From Mucilaginibacter sp. UR6-11 (GTDB lineage: Bacteria > Bacteroidota > Bacteroidia > Sphingobacteriales > Sphingobacteriaceae): a stretch of 64,000 nt of DNA. The notes below the pieces were generated by a model. The model was not told the origin of the DNA, ran no database searches, and saw only the letters and a program-made list of their open reading frames with translations. The translations under genes were made by a program, and so were the position numbers. The stretch spans positions 62,001 through 126,000 of the forward strand of contig NZ_JAJIWO010000007.1 of the NCBI RefSeq assembly GCF_020880695.1. The letters are read 5' to 3'. Shown piece after piece: positions 44,072-52,903 of this stretch (positions within the stretch are counted from its first letter, which is position 1; every line of letters starts with the position of its first letter).

Positions 44072-44101
44072 CGCCCGCTGTTGCTCCGCAACAGACGGGC
44101 G
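44072..44101. terminator. Strong GC-rich hairpin
   Basis: Arms CGCCCG-CTGTTGC (44072-44084) and GCAACAG-A-CGGGCG (44088-44101) pair with one bulged A. There is no T tail on the plus strand, so the role is uncertain; it directly follows the split small gene. Confidence 0.55.
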
Positions 44102-44213
44102 TTGCTGCCGCAATTAAAGTGTGTTTAAAATTCACCATGTTGAAATTTCTGAACACCTTAAATAAAAAAAACGACACGACTATTGACTTTTTTCGCCAGA
44201 ATTTCTTGCCTCA

Positions 44214-44221
44214 TATTTTTG
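44214..44221 (+). promoter_or_regulatory. Promoter-like -7 element
   Basis: TATTTTTG matches TAnnTTTG. Nothing clear sits at the -33 position. It may be a leftover of the island. Confidence 0.35.
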
Positions 44222-44297
44222 CAAAATGGCCTCTACAATCGCCAAGAAGCCAGAAATGTGTTCTAATATTTTAACGCTGTCAGTACAATTTGGCTTA

Positions 44298-44333
44298 CCT
44301 TATGTTCAACGTATGTTGAACATAAGGTTTTTT
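44298..44333 (+). terminator. Rho-independent terminator
   Basis: CCTTATGTTCAAC (44298-44310), loop GTAT, then GTTGAACATAAGG (44315-44327) and six T. A perfect 13-bp stem. The arm resembles the RIT-end motif CCTTATGTAAAC, so an origin as a recombinase site is also possible. Confidence 0.75.
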
Positions 44334-44595
44334 AATATGGGGCTGTTTATGCTGTTCGCCACAATTACAATTAGTCAGCCATAATCTTATGGTCAATTTT
44401 AATTTGCTCTTATTTTGCCGCAATTCGAGGAGCCTTTTTTTATTAATTTTCAGGATATTATGAGCGAACGCCGGATTGATCGTTGCTGTTCGACACATAT
44501 CATCTTTATATGTGAGAGGATGCCAATTGCTGATATTTGTTAAATTTCAATTAGTTAGCTAATATTGGTGATTATTCTTCCTAATTTTACAACAG

Positions 44596-45192
44596 ATGAT
44601 CCCCATCATGGCATATGGCACTTACACGGACAATGAATTGGCCGTTCTTTTAAAGGGCGGGGACCAGGATGCCTTTACGGAAATCTATAACCGTTTTTTT
44701 GGCTTATTATATATCCATGCCTGCAAACGTTTAAAAAGCGATGAAGAAGCCAAGGATATTATACAGGACCTTTTTGCTGCTCTTTGGAATAAAAGAGAAT
44801 CGTTGCAATTCGGTACTGAACTGGCCTCCTATCTGTACGCTGCGGTAAGAAACCGGATCCTGAACCTTGCCGCGCGGTCGGGTATTGAATCGCGTTATAT
44901 GGGAACCTTGAAAGACTTTACCGGAACAGAGCAGGTTCAAAGTGATTTTCAAATCAGAGAAAAACAGCTTACCCAGATTATTGAAAGGGAAATTGGCAAT
45001 CTGCCTCCAAAAATGCGGGAGATCTTCCTGATGAGCAGGACGCAGGGCTATAGTCACAAAGAAATCGCGGAGCAACTCAATATATCTGAGCATACCGTGA
45101 GAACACAAGTAAAGAACGCTTTGCGGATCCTGCGTACAAAGCTTGGACTTCTGCTCTATGTTATTTACCTTTTAAAAACTTTTCAAAAATAA
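44596..45192 (+). CDS. FecI-like ECF sigma factor
   Basis: A 198-residue ECF sigma factor of the type that starts SusC/SusD operons in Bacteroidota. Region 2 is DAFTEIYNRFFGLLYIHACKR with DEEAKDIIQDLFAALW; region 4 is LPPKMREIFLMSRTQGYSHKEIAEQLNISEHTVRTQVKNALRILR. A Met at 44608 (MAYGTYTDNEL) could be the true start. Its downstream neighbour is a FecR protein that probably senses the state of the SusC receptor and releases this factor. Confidence 0.9.
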   Translation: MIPIMAYGTYTDNELAVLLKGGDQDAFTEIYNRFFGLLYIHACKRLKSDEEAKDIIQDLFAALWNKRESLQFGTELASYLYAAVRNRILNLAARSGIESRYMGTLKDFTGTEQVQSDFQIREKQLTQIIEREIGNLPPKMREIFLMSRTQGYSHKEIAEQLNISEHTVRTQVKNALRILRTKLGLLLYVIYLLKTFQK

Positions 45193-45259
45193 ATCTACCC
45201 TATCCCCCTTAGTAGTTTGTTTATATAGTTAGGGATGTATAGTTCATACGCCGACTATT

Positions 45260-46387
45260 ATGCAAGAAAATTTTGATAACAAGCTATTAAGTAAATACAA
45301 CAGCGGGCAATGCACCGACGAAGAAAAGGCGACGGTGGAAAGCTGGTACCTATACTGGAAAGACCGGCGACCGGCACCCTCGTTTCAGAACATTGAAGCT
45401 GCCAAAGCGGAAGTATGGGCAGCCCTGCCTATAAATAAGAAAATAACCAGGCCGCTTTTCAGCATGGTAAAATTAACCACAGCCGCGGCTATTTTGATCT
45501 TCCTGGGGCTTGGAGGCTATTTTATCTTAAAAAAGCAGCCCGAACCGCGAATAAGCCGGACCCAGCCGCACGATATTGCGCCGGGCAAAAACCAGGCTAC
45601 ACTGACCCTTGCAAACGGCCGGAAAATTGCACTGACCAAAAGCCTGAACGGATTGCTGGCGCAACAGGGCAATACCTCGATTCGTATCAATTCAGGGAAT
45701 GCCCTGGTGTATACGGCATCCGCTAACGAAGATCGTCAAACTCAGTATAATACGCTTTCGACCAGCCGCGGCGAACAGTCGCCTTACCCTCTGGTATTTG
45801 CGGACGGCACCAGGGTCTGGTTAAATGCCGAATCATCCGTTACTTATCCGACTGCTTTTACCGGTCAGGACAGGACCGTAAAAATAACCGGAGAGGCCTA
45901 TTTTGAAGTGGCTCATCAAACAGCAAAGCCGTTCCGGGTGATCTGCAATGGCCAGACTGTGGAGGATATAGGAACCCGTTTTGATATCAATGCCTACGCG
46001 GATGAACCCAATATCACCACTACTTTGCTGGAGGGCGCCATACGGGTTTCAGCAGGCGGACATCACCGGATTTTAACGCCGGGGCAACAAGCCGTAACCG
46101 GTAGCAGTCATCAAATTGAACTGGCGAAGAACGCCGATATGGAACAAGTTTTAGCGTGGAAGGAAGGCCGCTTCATCTTTATCGGTGAAAGCCTGGAAAG
46201 CATCATGCGGAAAATTTCGCGGTGGTATAATGTGGAAGTGGTCTACCGGTCCCAACCGGCACAATTGTCGTTTGACGGCAGCGTTTCTCGTGCAAAAAAT
46301 ATTTCCGCCGTACTTGAAATCATGAAATCAACCGGCAATGTTCACTTTGAAGTTCAGGGAAGGAGGATCATGGTAACAACACGCTAG
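45260..46387 (+). CDS. FecR-family anti-sigma/sensor protein
   Basis: A 375-residue membrane protein: a cytoplasmic N-terminus (1-70), one helix at about 73-90 (TTAAAILIFLGLGGYFIL), then a periplasmic FecR domain (QYNTLSTSRGEQSPYPLVFADGTRVWLNAESSVTYP) and a C-terminal DUF4974-like domain (FIGESLESIMRKISRWYNVEV). It would hold the sigma factor until the receptor's N-terminal domain signals. It follows the sigma gene by 67 bp and precedes the receptor by 125 bp. Confidence 0.9.
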   Translation: MQENFDNKLLSKYNSGQCTDEEKATVESWYLYWKDRRPAPSFQNIEAAKAEVWAALPINKKITRPLFSMVKLTTAAAILIFLGLGGYFILKKQPEPRISRTQPHDIAPGKNQATLTLANGRKIALTKSLNGLLAQQGNTSIRINSGNALVYTASANEDRQTQYNTLSTSRGEQSPYPLVFADGTRVWLNAESSVTYPTAFTGQDRTVKITGEAYFEVAHQTAKPFRVICNGQTVEDIGTRFDINAYADEPNITTTLLEGAIRVSAGGHHRILTPGQQAVTGSSHQIELAKNADMEQVLAWKEGRFIFIGESLESIMRKISRWYNVEVVYRSQPAQLSFDGSVSRAKNISAVLEIMKSTGNVHFEVQGRRIMVTTR

Positions 46388-46413
46388 ACCCTCCTGGGTT
46401 ACCATTGAAAAAA

Positions 46414-46440
46414 GCCAGGAGTGCTGCAAACACTCCCGGC
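46414..46440 (+). terminator. Weak hairpin between fecR and susC
   Basis: GCC-A-GGAGTG (46414-46423) pairs with CACTCC-C-GGC (46431-46440) with one mismatch. No T tail. It may slow transcription from the regulator genes into susC. Confidence 0.3.
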
Positions 46441-46512
46441 GGTCGTTCGGGCTACCCGTTAAATAAATTTTACGACAAGCATTAAATAACTCAAACCCAA
46501 ACATTCAAATGT

Positions 46513-49500
46513 ATGAATTTTTACGCTTTTAATTACAGGGGGCGCTCTGCCGTTCTCCGGAAATTCCTGCGGATTATGAAGATTACTATGCTCCTTCTTT
46601 TAGCAGCTATACTGCATGTCAGTGCCGCGAGTTTCGCGCAGCAGGTATCCCTTAGAGAAAAAAATGAACCACTGAAGAAAGTCCTGCGGGATATTCAGCA
46701 GCAAACCGGTTATGATTTTTTTGTCAATTCCGCTTTATTAAAAGACGCCGCTTTGGTGACCATTGACCTGAAAAATGTCAGTATCGAGTCCGCTCTCTCC
46801 AGTATTTTCTCCAAACAGCATTTAGATTATCTCATCAAGGAGAAGACAATCATTATCAGGCTGAAGGAACCGGGTTCCTCAAGCCCAAAGTCCACTACCC
46901 CGCCCGCAGACGTTGTCCCTCTAAACGGCAAAGTCACCGATCAGCAGGGCAATCCGCTGCCCGGGGCTACCCTAACCGACAAAATTACCGGGACAATTGG
47001 TATTACCGGGCAGGACGGCTTCTTTCATGATCTGCCCGTTAACCCTACAGATACCCTGAAAGTATCCTATGTAGGTTATCTGACGCGTACGATCGCGGTT
47101 GCAGAACTATTACGTTCGGCAAAGCCGATGGTGACTATTATCCTGCAAACTGACGAGGTGAAACTCAGTCAGGTGGCTGTTGTCAGTAACGGCTACCAGG
47201 AACTGCCCAAGGAAAGGGCCACCGGCTCTTTTGATTATGTTAGCAACGGCCTGCTGAACCGTAGCGTTTCCACCAATATCCTGGACCGGCTAAATGGCGT
47301 AACCAGCGGTATCTTATTCAACACCCGCAATCCGGGCTATAATATCGGTGCATCACCACTGAATATCCGCGGTACTTCTACCATTTTCGCCAATAACCAG
47401 CCCCTGGTGGTCGTCGATAATTTCCCTTATGATGGGGACCTGAGTATGATCAACCCCAATGACGTTGAAAATGTCACCATCCTTAAGGACGCCGCGGCCT
47501 CTTCCATTTGGGGCGCGCGTGCCGGTAACGGCGTGATCGTAATCACCACCAAACGTGGCAGGGTAAACCAGCCGCTGCATATATCATTCAATACCAATGT
47601 GACCGCCAGCCAGCGCCCGGATCTTTTTTATGACCCGACCTACCTGCCTGCTACGGATTACATTGATGTGGAACAATATCTCTTTAAACAGGGCTATTTT
47701 GACGGCACACTCGGCTTAGGTGCCTATGCACCGGTATCCCCGGTGGTTGATATCCTTAACCGCGAACGGAACGGGTCTTTATCTGGGGCTGATGCGGGTA
47801 CGCAGCTTAATGCTTTGCGTAATGTGGACGCAAGGACGCAATTGAGCAAATATTTTTACCGCCCGGCCGTCAACTGGCAAAACGCGCTGAGCCTAAGTGG
47901 CGGCAGCGACAAGGCCACTTACTTTTTTTCCGCCGGTTATGACCAGAACCGGCAGAACCAGGCTGGCAGCAGCGACAGTCGGATCACCATTAATTCCCAG
48001 AACACCTTTACACCTGTAAAAAACCTCGAGATCACAGCCGGGATCGCTTATACCGAAACCCGCAGCGATGCAGATGACTCACTCTTCCCAACGCTTAACA
48101 TTATCTATCCTTATACGCAGCTGGCCGACGCGACAGGCAACCCCTTGCCGGTGGTAGCCAGGGCAGGACAAGCGGGCTACAACCCCTCTTTCCTCGGGAC
48201 CATACAAAATAACGGATTTTTGGATTGGTCATTTTCACCGCTGGACGAACTCCGGCGCAAACTGAAAACACAGACCTATAAACAATATGATACCCGCGCG
48301 CAGGCCGGCATTAAATATACCCTGGTTAAGGGCCTGGCCGCCGAGGTGAAATACCAGTATGAGCGCGGCAGCGGTAATTTGGATAACCTGGCCCTGCAGG
48401 ATAGTTATTATGCCCGTAACCTGATCAATACCTATAGCATAATCGACCCCAGCGGCAATGTAACCGGTTATAATATGCCCCTTGGAGGTGTTCTTAATAA
48501 ACGCGACAATACCCTTAACATTCAGAACGGCCGGGCGCAGCTAGATTATAATTACAGCGGCGGGAAAAGTGTTTTGACCGCCATTGCCGGTGTGGAGGCC
48601 AGGGAATTCAGTACAGCCGCAGGTTCCAGTACTTACTACGGGTATGACCCGACTACGCTGATCTCTCAGCAAATCAATTCCTTCACGTATTTTCCGATCA
48701 ATCCAACGGGAAATTACCTCTCGCTGCCAGCATCACAGGGGGCCTTGTCAGGCGCCGATAACCGTTACCGTTCCTATTTCAGCAATGCTGCCTATACCTA
48801 TGAGGGTAAGTATACGCTTTCGGGGAGTGCCAGGATCGATCAGTCCAACCTGTTCGGCGTTAAAACCAACCAGAAATCCGTGCCCCTGTGGTCTGTGGGT
48901 GGCAAATGGGACCTGGACAAAGAGACATTTTATCATATGGACTGGCTGCCCAGGCTTAAGCTTAGGGCTACTTATGGTTTTAGCGGAAATATCGACAACA
49001 ATATTACCGCGGTTACAACGGCCATATTTACACCGGATTATGACTTCAATGGCAGGGCGTACACTGAGGGGGGCATCAATTCCGCCGGAGATCCTGAACT
49101 GCGCTGGGAAACTATCGGCATGCTGAATCTTGGTCTTGATTTTGCGCTGCGTAATGAGGTCATCTCCGGCAGTCTGGAATATTACCGCAAGAGCGGCAGC
49201 GGCCTGATCGGTGACACCTATGTTCCTTCCAGCACCGGTTATACCCAGTTCCGGGGTAATTTTGCCGATATGACCGGCCAGGGCATCGACCTGCAGCTTA
49301 ACTCGGTTAATGTAAGCGGCAAATTCCGCTGGACAAGCAATCTGCTGCTGAGCTATACCACCGACAAGGTGACTAAATATAACGGCCCCCCGTCCAGCAC
49401 AGGGTTGAGTATCGTTGTAGACCGTCCTTTGGGCGGGGTATACGCCTATGCCTGGGGCGGGCTCGACCCGGCCAACGGCAACCCGCGGGTTTATCTGAAC

Positions 49501-50055
49501 GGCGTTTTGACGGAGGACTATAATACCCTGATCGGGGTGCCGGTAAAGGACCGGAAATACGTGGGTCCGTCTTCGCCGCCCTGGTTTGGTTCCATCCGTA
49601 ATAATTTCTCTTACCATGCATTCTCGCTGTCGGCTAACATTACGTATGCCTTTGGCAGCTTTTTCCAGCGAAGCGCCTTGAGCTATGCTAACCTGTACAG
49701 TGGTGCCGGGGCAAACAAGGAGTGGCTCAACCGTTGGCAGCAGTCCGGAGATGAAGCCCATACCAATGTACCCTCTATGGTCTACCCCGCTGACCCGGCC
49801 CGTGATGGCGCTTATGCAGGGTCCACGGCGGTGGTAGATAAAGGCGATATTGTCCGCCTCAGGGATATCAGCTTCGGGTACACGCTTGACAAAACCAGGC
49901 TCCACAACCCGCCCTTCAGTTCGGTACGCTTTTACCTGTATGCCAATAACCTGGCCATTTTATGGCGGGCCAATAAAGACGGGCTGGACCCGGATTTCCT
50001 GACTGGCATCCCCCAACCGCGCACTTTATCCCTGGGTATGAATGTTAATTTTTAA
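46513..50055 (+). CDS. SusC/RagA TonB-dependent outer membrane receptor with STN domain
   Basis: An 1180-residue TonB-linked receptor. Order: long leader with signal peptide ending SFAQ at about 44, secretin/TonB short N-terminal (STN) domain at about 48-118 (EPLKKVLRDIQQQTGYDFFV), carboxypeptidase-like domain at about 138-215 (GKVTDQQGNPLPGAT), plug domain at about 225-345 (LNIRGTSTIFANNQPLVVVDN), then the beta-barrel ending with a C-terminal aromatic strand (TLSLGMNVNF). The STN domain is what receptors use to signal to FecR, so this one regulates its own operon. It pairs with the SusD lipoprotein that starts 10 bases later. Confidence 0.95.
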   Translation: MNFYAFNYRGRSAVLRKFLRIMKITMLLLLAAILHVSAASFAQQVSLREKNEPLKKVLRDIQQQTGYDFFVNSALLKDAALVTIDLKNVSIESALSSIFSKQHLDYLIKEKTIIIRLKEPGSSSPKSTTPPADVVPLNGKVTDQQGNPLPGATLTDKITGTIGITGQDGFFHDLPVNPTDTLKVSYVGYLTRTIAVAELLRSAKPMVTIILQTDEVKLSQVAVVSNGYQELPKERATGSFDYVSNGLLNRSVSTNILDRLNGVTSGILFNTRNPGYNIGASPLNIRGTSTIFANNQPLVVVDNFPYDGDLSMINPNDVENVTILKDAAASSIWGARAGNGVIVITTKRGRVNQPLHISFNTNVTASQRPDLFYDPTYLPATDYIDVEQYLFKQGYFDGTLGLGAYAPVSPVVDILNRERNGSLSGADAGTQLNALRNVDARTQLSKYFYRPAVNWQNALSLSGGSDKATYFFSAGYDQNRQNQAGSSDSRITINSQNTFTPVKNLEITAGIAYTETRSDADDSLFPTLNIIYPYTQLADATGNPLPVVARAGQAGYNPSFLGTIQNNGFLDWSFSPLDELRRKLKTQTYKQYDTRAQAGIKYTLVKGLAAEVKYQYERGSGNLDNLALQDSYYARNLINTYSIIDPSGNVTGYNMPLGGVLNKRDNTLNIQNGRAQLDYNYSGGKSVLTAIAGVEAREFSTAAGSSTYYGYDPTTLISQQINSFTYFPINPTGNYLSLPASQGALSGADNRYRSYFSNAAYTYEGKYTLSGSARIDQSNLFGVKTNQKSVPLWSVGGKWDLDKETFYHMDWLPRLKLRATYGFSGNIDNNITAVTTAIFTPDYDFNGRAYTEGGINSAGDPELRWETIGMLNLGLDFALRNEVISGSLEYYRKSGSGLIGDTYVPSSTGYTQFRGNFADMTGQGIDLQLNSVNVSGKFRWTSNLLLSYTTDKVTKYNGPPSSTGLSIVVDRPLGGVYAYAWGGLDPANGNPRVYLNGVLTEDYNTLIGVPVKDRKYVGPSSPPWFGSIRNNFSYHAFSLSANITYAFGSFFQRSALSYANLYSGAGANKEWLNRWQQSGDEAHTNVPSMVYPADPARDGAYAGSTAVVDKGDIVRLRDISFGYTLDKTRLHNPPFSSVRFYLYANNLAILWRANKDGLDPDFLTGIPQPRTLSLGMNVNF

Positions 50056-50065
50056 AACGGAATTT

Positions 50066-51430
50066 ATGAAGATCATGAAAACGAAACTTTTGATAATACT
50101 CTGCCTTTTTGCGCTGGCAGAGACGTCTTGTAAAAAAGACTGGCTGGATGCCAAGACCAACAAAAATCTGGTCGTGCCGGTGAGTATAACCGATATGCAG
50201 GCCCTGCTGGATAATTCCGGGACCTTTATTTATGGTTCGCAGCCAACACTCGGTGAGCAAGGATCGGATGATTATTATCTCTCTGATGCGCTGTTGAACA
50301 GCAGCTATGCCGACGACCACAATGCTTATCTCTGGGCGAAGCTGATCTTCTCCAGTGATGACTCCGCCGACTGGGACCGCCTATACCAGCAGGTCTATTA
50401 CGCCAACACCGCCCTTGACGGCCTGGAAGCCATCAAGCCGGACGCAGCCACCCAGGCCAACTGGAACGTCGTCAAAGGCGAAGGTTTGTTTGACCGTGCC
50501 TGGGCATTTTCTAATATAGCCGGTATATTTGCCCCTCCCTACAGCATCGCAAATGCGGCAAAACCAGGTGTTATTTTACGCCTGAGCTCCGACATCAATA
50601 TCAAAACCGGGCGGTCGACCGTACAGCAGACCTATGACCAGATTACTACCGATCTGCTGACCGCCGCACGACTGCTTCCGGTGACCCAGCAAGTACAAAC
50701 CCATATCCGCCCTGACCGTGTGGCTGCTTATGCGCTTTTGTCCCGTGTTTACTTAGGTATGCAGCAATTCGGCAAAGCCAAACTGTATGCGGATTCCTGT
50801 CTGCAGCTCAATAGCGCGCTGATGAATTTCAATACACTCAACCCGGCCAGTTCCCGCCCGATCCCCATGACCAATGTCGAGATTATTTATTTTGCCTCAT
50901 GCGCTTTGGTCCAGGCTGTAAGATTCAGCAATCCAGACCCGGGCTTATACGCGTCATATCAGCCTAACGACCTGCGAAAAACGATCCTGTATAACAGTAC
51001 TCCGGCGAATATTACCTTCAAGGGAAGCTATACACAAAGTATTTTACTTTTTGGGGGACTGGCAACCGATGAGGTGTATCTCACCCGAGCGGAATGTGAA
51101 GCCAGGGCCGGGGATAAGGACGCAGCGATGGCCGACCTGAATACGCTTCTGGTCACCCGGTTCAAAACCGGCACCTTTGTGCCCCTGACCGCCGTTTCGG
51201 CAGATGATGCCTTGGGCAAGGTACTGGCCGAACGCCGCAAGGAACTGGCCTACCGTACCACGCGCTGGATGGACCTGCGCCGGCTGAACCTTGAGCCCCG
51301 TTTTGCCGTTACGCTCCAGCGTGTGGCGAACGGGCAGACCTATACATTGCCGCCAAACGACGACCGGTACACGTATCCCTTACCTCAAAACGAATTATTA
51401 TACAACGACGTGCAGCAGAATCCAAGATAA
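50066..51430 (+). CDS. SusD/RagB-like lipoprotein
   Basis: A 454-residue surface lipoprotein. The start at 50066 (MKIMKTKLLI) is preferred: an upstream ATG at 50042 lies inside the end of susC. The lipobox is ETSC, after a hydrophobic segment. Typical SusD parts: YANTALDGLEAIKPDAA, GLFDRAWAFSNIAGIFAPPYS, and the final LAERRKELAYRTTRWMDLRRLN. It caps the SusC barrel and binds the ligand. A hairpin follows at 51464-51498. Confidence 0.93.
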   Translation: MKIMKTKLLIILCLFALAETSCKKDWLDAKTNKNLVVPVSITDMQALLDNSGTFIYGSQPTLGEQGSDDYYLSDALLNSSYADDHNAYLWAKLIFSSDDSADWDRLYQQVYYANTALDGLEAIKPDAATQANWNVVKGEGLFDRAWAFSNIAGIFAPPYSIANAAKPGVILRLSSDINIKTGRSTVQQTYDQITTDLLTAARLLPVTQQVQTHIRPDRVAAYALLSRVYLGMQQFGKAKLYADSCLQLNSALMNFNTLNPASSRPIPMTNVEIIYFASCALVQAVRFSNPDPGLYASYQPNDLRKTILYNSTPANITFKGSYTQSILLFGGLATDEVYLTRAECEARAGDKDAAMADLNTLLVTRFKTGTFVPLTAVSADDALGKVLAERRKELAYRTTRWMDLRRLNLEPRFAVTLQRVANGQTYTLPPNDDRYTYPLPQNELLYNDVQQNPR

Positions 51431-51463
51431 AGCAGCCCTGTACCACGAATTTTAAAAAACGTT

Positions 51464-51498
51464 AAAAGGCACCTCTGGCTTCTGCCAGGGGGACTTTT
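51464..51498 (+). terminator. Hairpin after susD
   Basis: A stem of CCTCTGGC (51472-51479) with GCCAGGGG (51484-51491) is extended by AAAAG/CTTTT (51464-51468 with 51494-51498). It may end most transcripts after susD and lower expression of the peptidase genes. Confidence 0.5.
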
Positions 51499-51577
51499 GA
51501 CGCGCTAAAACGCCGAATTTTTAACCGAAATAATAACGGCAATGCTGCTTCCGGCGCATTGCCAAAAATTACAAACG

Positions 51578-52903
51578 ATGAACCTAACATTAAAAACCAG
51601 TATAAGGACCACCCTAATAGGTGTTGCCGCATTAATTATTGCCCTGTCGGCACAGGCGCAGGGCATTGGCGTGGGGCAGCGTTGCCCGGATGTCACGATC
51701 GCCCACCTGATCAATTACCCGCAAAAAAGCGCCCGGATCAGTGATTTTAAGGGCAAATTACTCATTCTCGATTTCTGGGCGACGACCTGCGCGCCCTGTG
51801 TTGCCTTTATGCCGCAGGCGGATTCCCTGCAAAAATCATTTGGCGGCAAACTGGTGATCCTGCCGGTCGATAACGAAACCGGAGCGCTTGCCGGGCCGCT
51901 GCTGGAAAGGATCCATAAGCGCTATCATTTCCTGCCGGCCTCGGTGGTGGAAGATTCATTGCTGGGCAAGCTATTCCCGCACAACAGCATCCCCCACGAG
52001 GTGTGGATCGACGGGGACGGCGTTGTCCGGGCGATCACCGGTTACGAAGAAGTCACCGCCGCCAATATCACGGCCATGTTAGCCGGGCAGGCGCCGAAAA
52101 TGCACCAGAAAAAAGATACGCCCCACCTGCACGTCGATGATACCAAACCCGTGCTGTTTGGCGGCCAGGGCGTGCAGGTAGGCCCGCAAAACCTGTTGTT
52201 TTGCTCGATGATGACGCGGTATCATGATGAATTGCCAGGATTCTACGCCTTCGATCCCAACCGCATCACCGTCGTGAACAATACCATTTTGAATATGTGC
52301 AAGGCGGTCTGGGGCCAGGGCCGTACGGAATTCGTCGATAACCGGATCATCGTAACAGCGGAGGACAGCACTGCGGTTGATTACCCGCATTCCTGGTTTA
52401 AGCGCATGGACAAATGGGATGAGTGGAAATGGAACCACCTGTTTTGCTACGAGCTGATCGTCCAGGACCCGGCGCTTTACCCGCAAAAATGGGAACTCGC
52501 GCGGCAGGAGGTCAGTAAATTCCTCGCCCCGATGGGCATCACCTGCCGGATGGGGAAGAAGCGGATGAAATGCTGGGTCTTAAAACGTACCTCAACTATA
52601 GATAAGCTGCATACTTCCGGCGGCACGCCACATACGGATAGAGATTTGTACCACATATCGCTGCATAATGCCGCCTTTGATAACAGTTTCTGGGCGCCGG
52701 TACAATTTTATTATGCCCAGGCTTCGCCGCTGCCGCTGGTCAACGAAACAAGCATGACCAACGAAATGATCGATATGGAACTGGAATGCAAAATGACCGA
52801 TGTCGCATCGATCAGCCAGGCGCTGGCCAAATATGACCTGGCCTTTGTACAGGAGGAAAGGGACCTGGATGTGATCCTGATCGATCAGCATAAAATAAAA
52901 TGA
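51578..52903 (+). CDS. TlpA-type thioredoxin with a long C-terminal domain
   Basis: A 441-residue exported protein (signal peptide about 1-28, ending AQAQ). Residues 30-170 are a TlpA/AhpC-TSA thioredoxin fold with FWATT-C71-A-P-C74 and the PHEVWIDGDGVVRAITGYE end strand, so it can act in thiol reduction. Residues 175-441 are a second domain that I cannot assign with confidence; it somewhat resembles DUF3738, which is often fused to thioredoxins. The ATG at 51578 is chosen because it opens the signal peptide. Its stop overlaps the next gene's start (ATGA at 52900-52903). Confidence 0.85.
   Translation: MNLTLKTSIRTTLIGVAALIIALSAQAQGIGVGQRCPDVTIAHLINYPQKSARISDFKGKLLILDFWATTCAPCVAFMPQADSLQKSFGGKLVILPVDNETGALAGPLLERIHKRYHFLPASVVEDSLLGKLFPHNSIPHEVWIDGDGVVRAITGYEEVTAANITAMLAGQAPKMHQKKDTPHLHVDDTKPVLFGGQGVQVGPQNLLFCSMMTRYHDELPGFYAFDPNRITVVNNTILNMCKAVWGQGRTEFVDNRIIVTAEDSTAVDYPHSWFKRMDKWDEWKWNHLFCYELIVQDPALYPQKWELARQEVSKFLAPMGITCRMGKKRMKCWVLKRTSTIDKLHTSGGTPHTDRDLYHISLHNAAFDNSFWAPVQFYYAQASPLPLVNETSMTNEMIDMELECKMTDVASISQALAKYDLAFVQEERDLDVILIDQHKIK

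Larger units (their letters stand above)
38817..44101. mobile_element. Remnant of an integrated island next to tRNA-Asn
   Basis: The interval from tRNA-Asn to the hairpin at 44072-44101 holds a headless serine recombinase, a truncated gene end, a coupled set of small genes with a J-domain protein, and the RIT element. No second copy of the tRNA 3' end was found downstream, so a right attachment site cannot be named and the right limit is uncertain. Later deletion is likely. Confidence 0.55.
44057..44595. other. Intergenic region: hairpins and a promoter-like site
   Basis: About 540 bases without a convincing gene. It contains the hairpins at 44072-44101 and 44298-44333 and, between them, TATTTTTG at 44214-44221, an exact -7 match ending five bases before an ATG at 44226. 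That ATG opens a 52-codon frame, but a terminator lies inside it, so I do not call it a gene. The last 260 bases before the sigma gene are AT-rich without a recognised promoter. Confidence 0.5.

Noticed and set aside
38817..44101. A complete integrative element with two attachment sites
   Set aside because: I found no repeat of the tRNA 3' end (GGTTCGAGCCC region) to the right, so only a remnant can be claimed.
44226..44384. A 52-codon frame with a -7 element five bases upstream
   Set aside because: A perfect terminator with a T tail (44298-44333) lies within the frame, and the second half is not protein-like. It might be a truncated leftover.
48748..49905. A 385-codon frame on the minus strand within susC
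   Set aside because: It is a shadow of the susC gene; the plus-strand frame has clear receptor domains and the minus frame has no family features.
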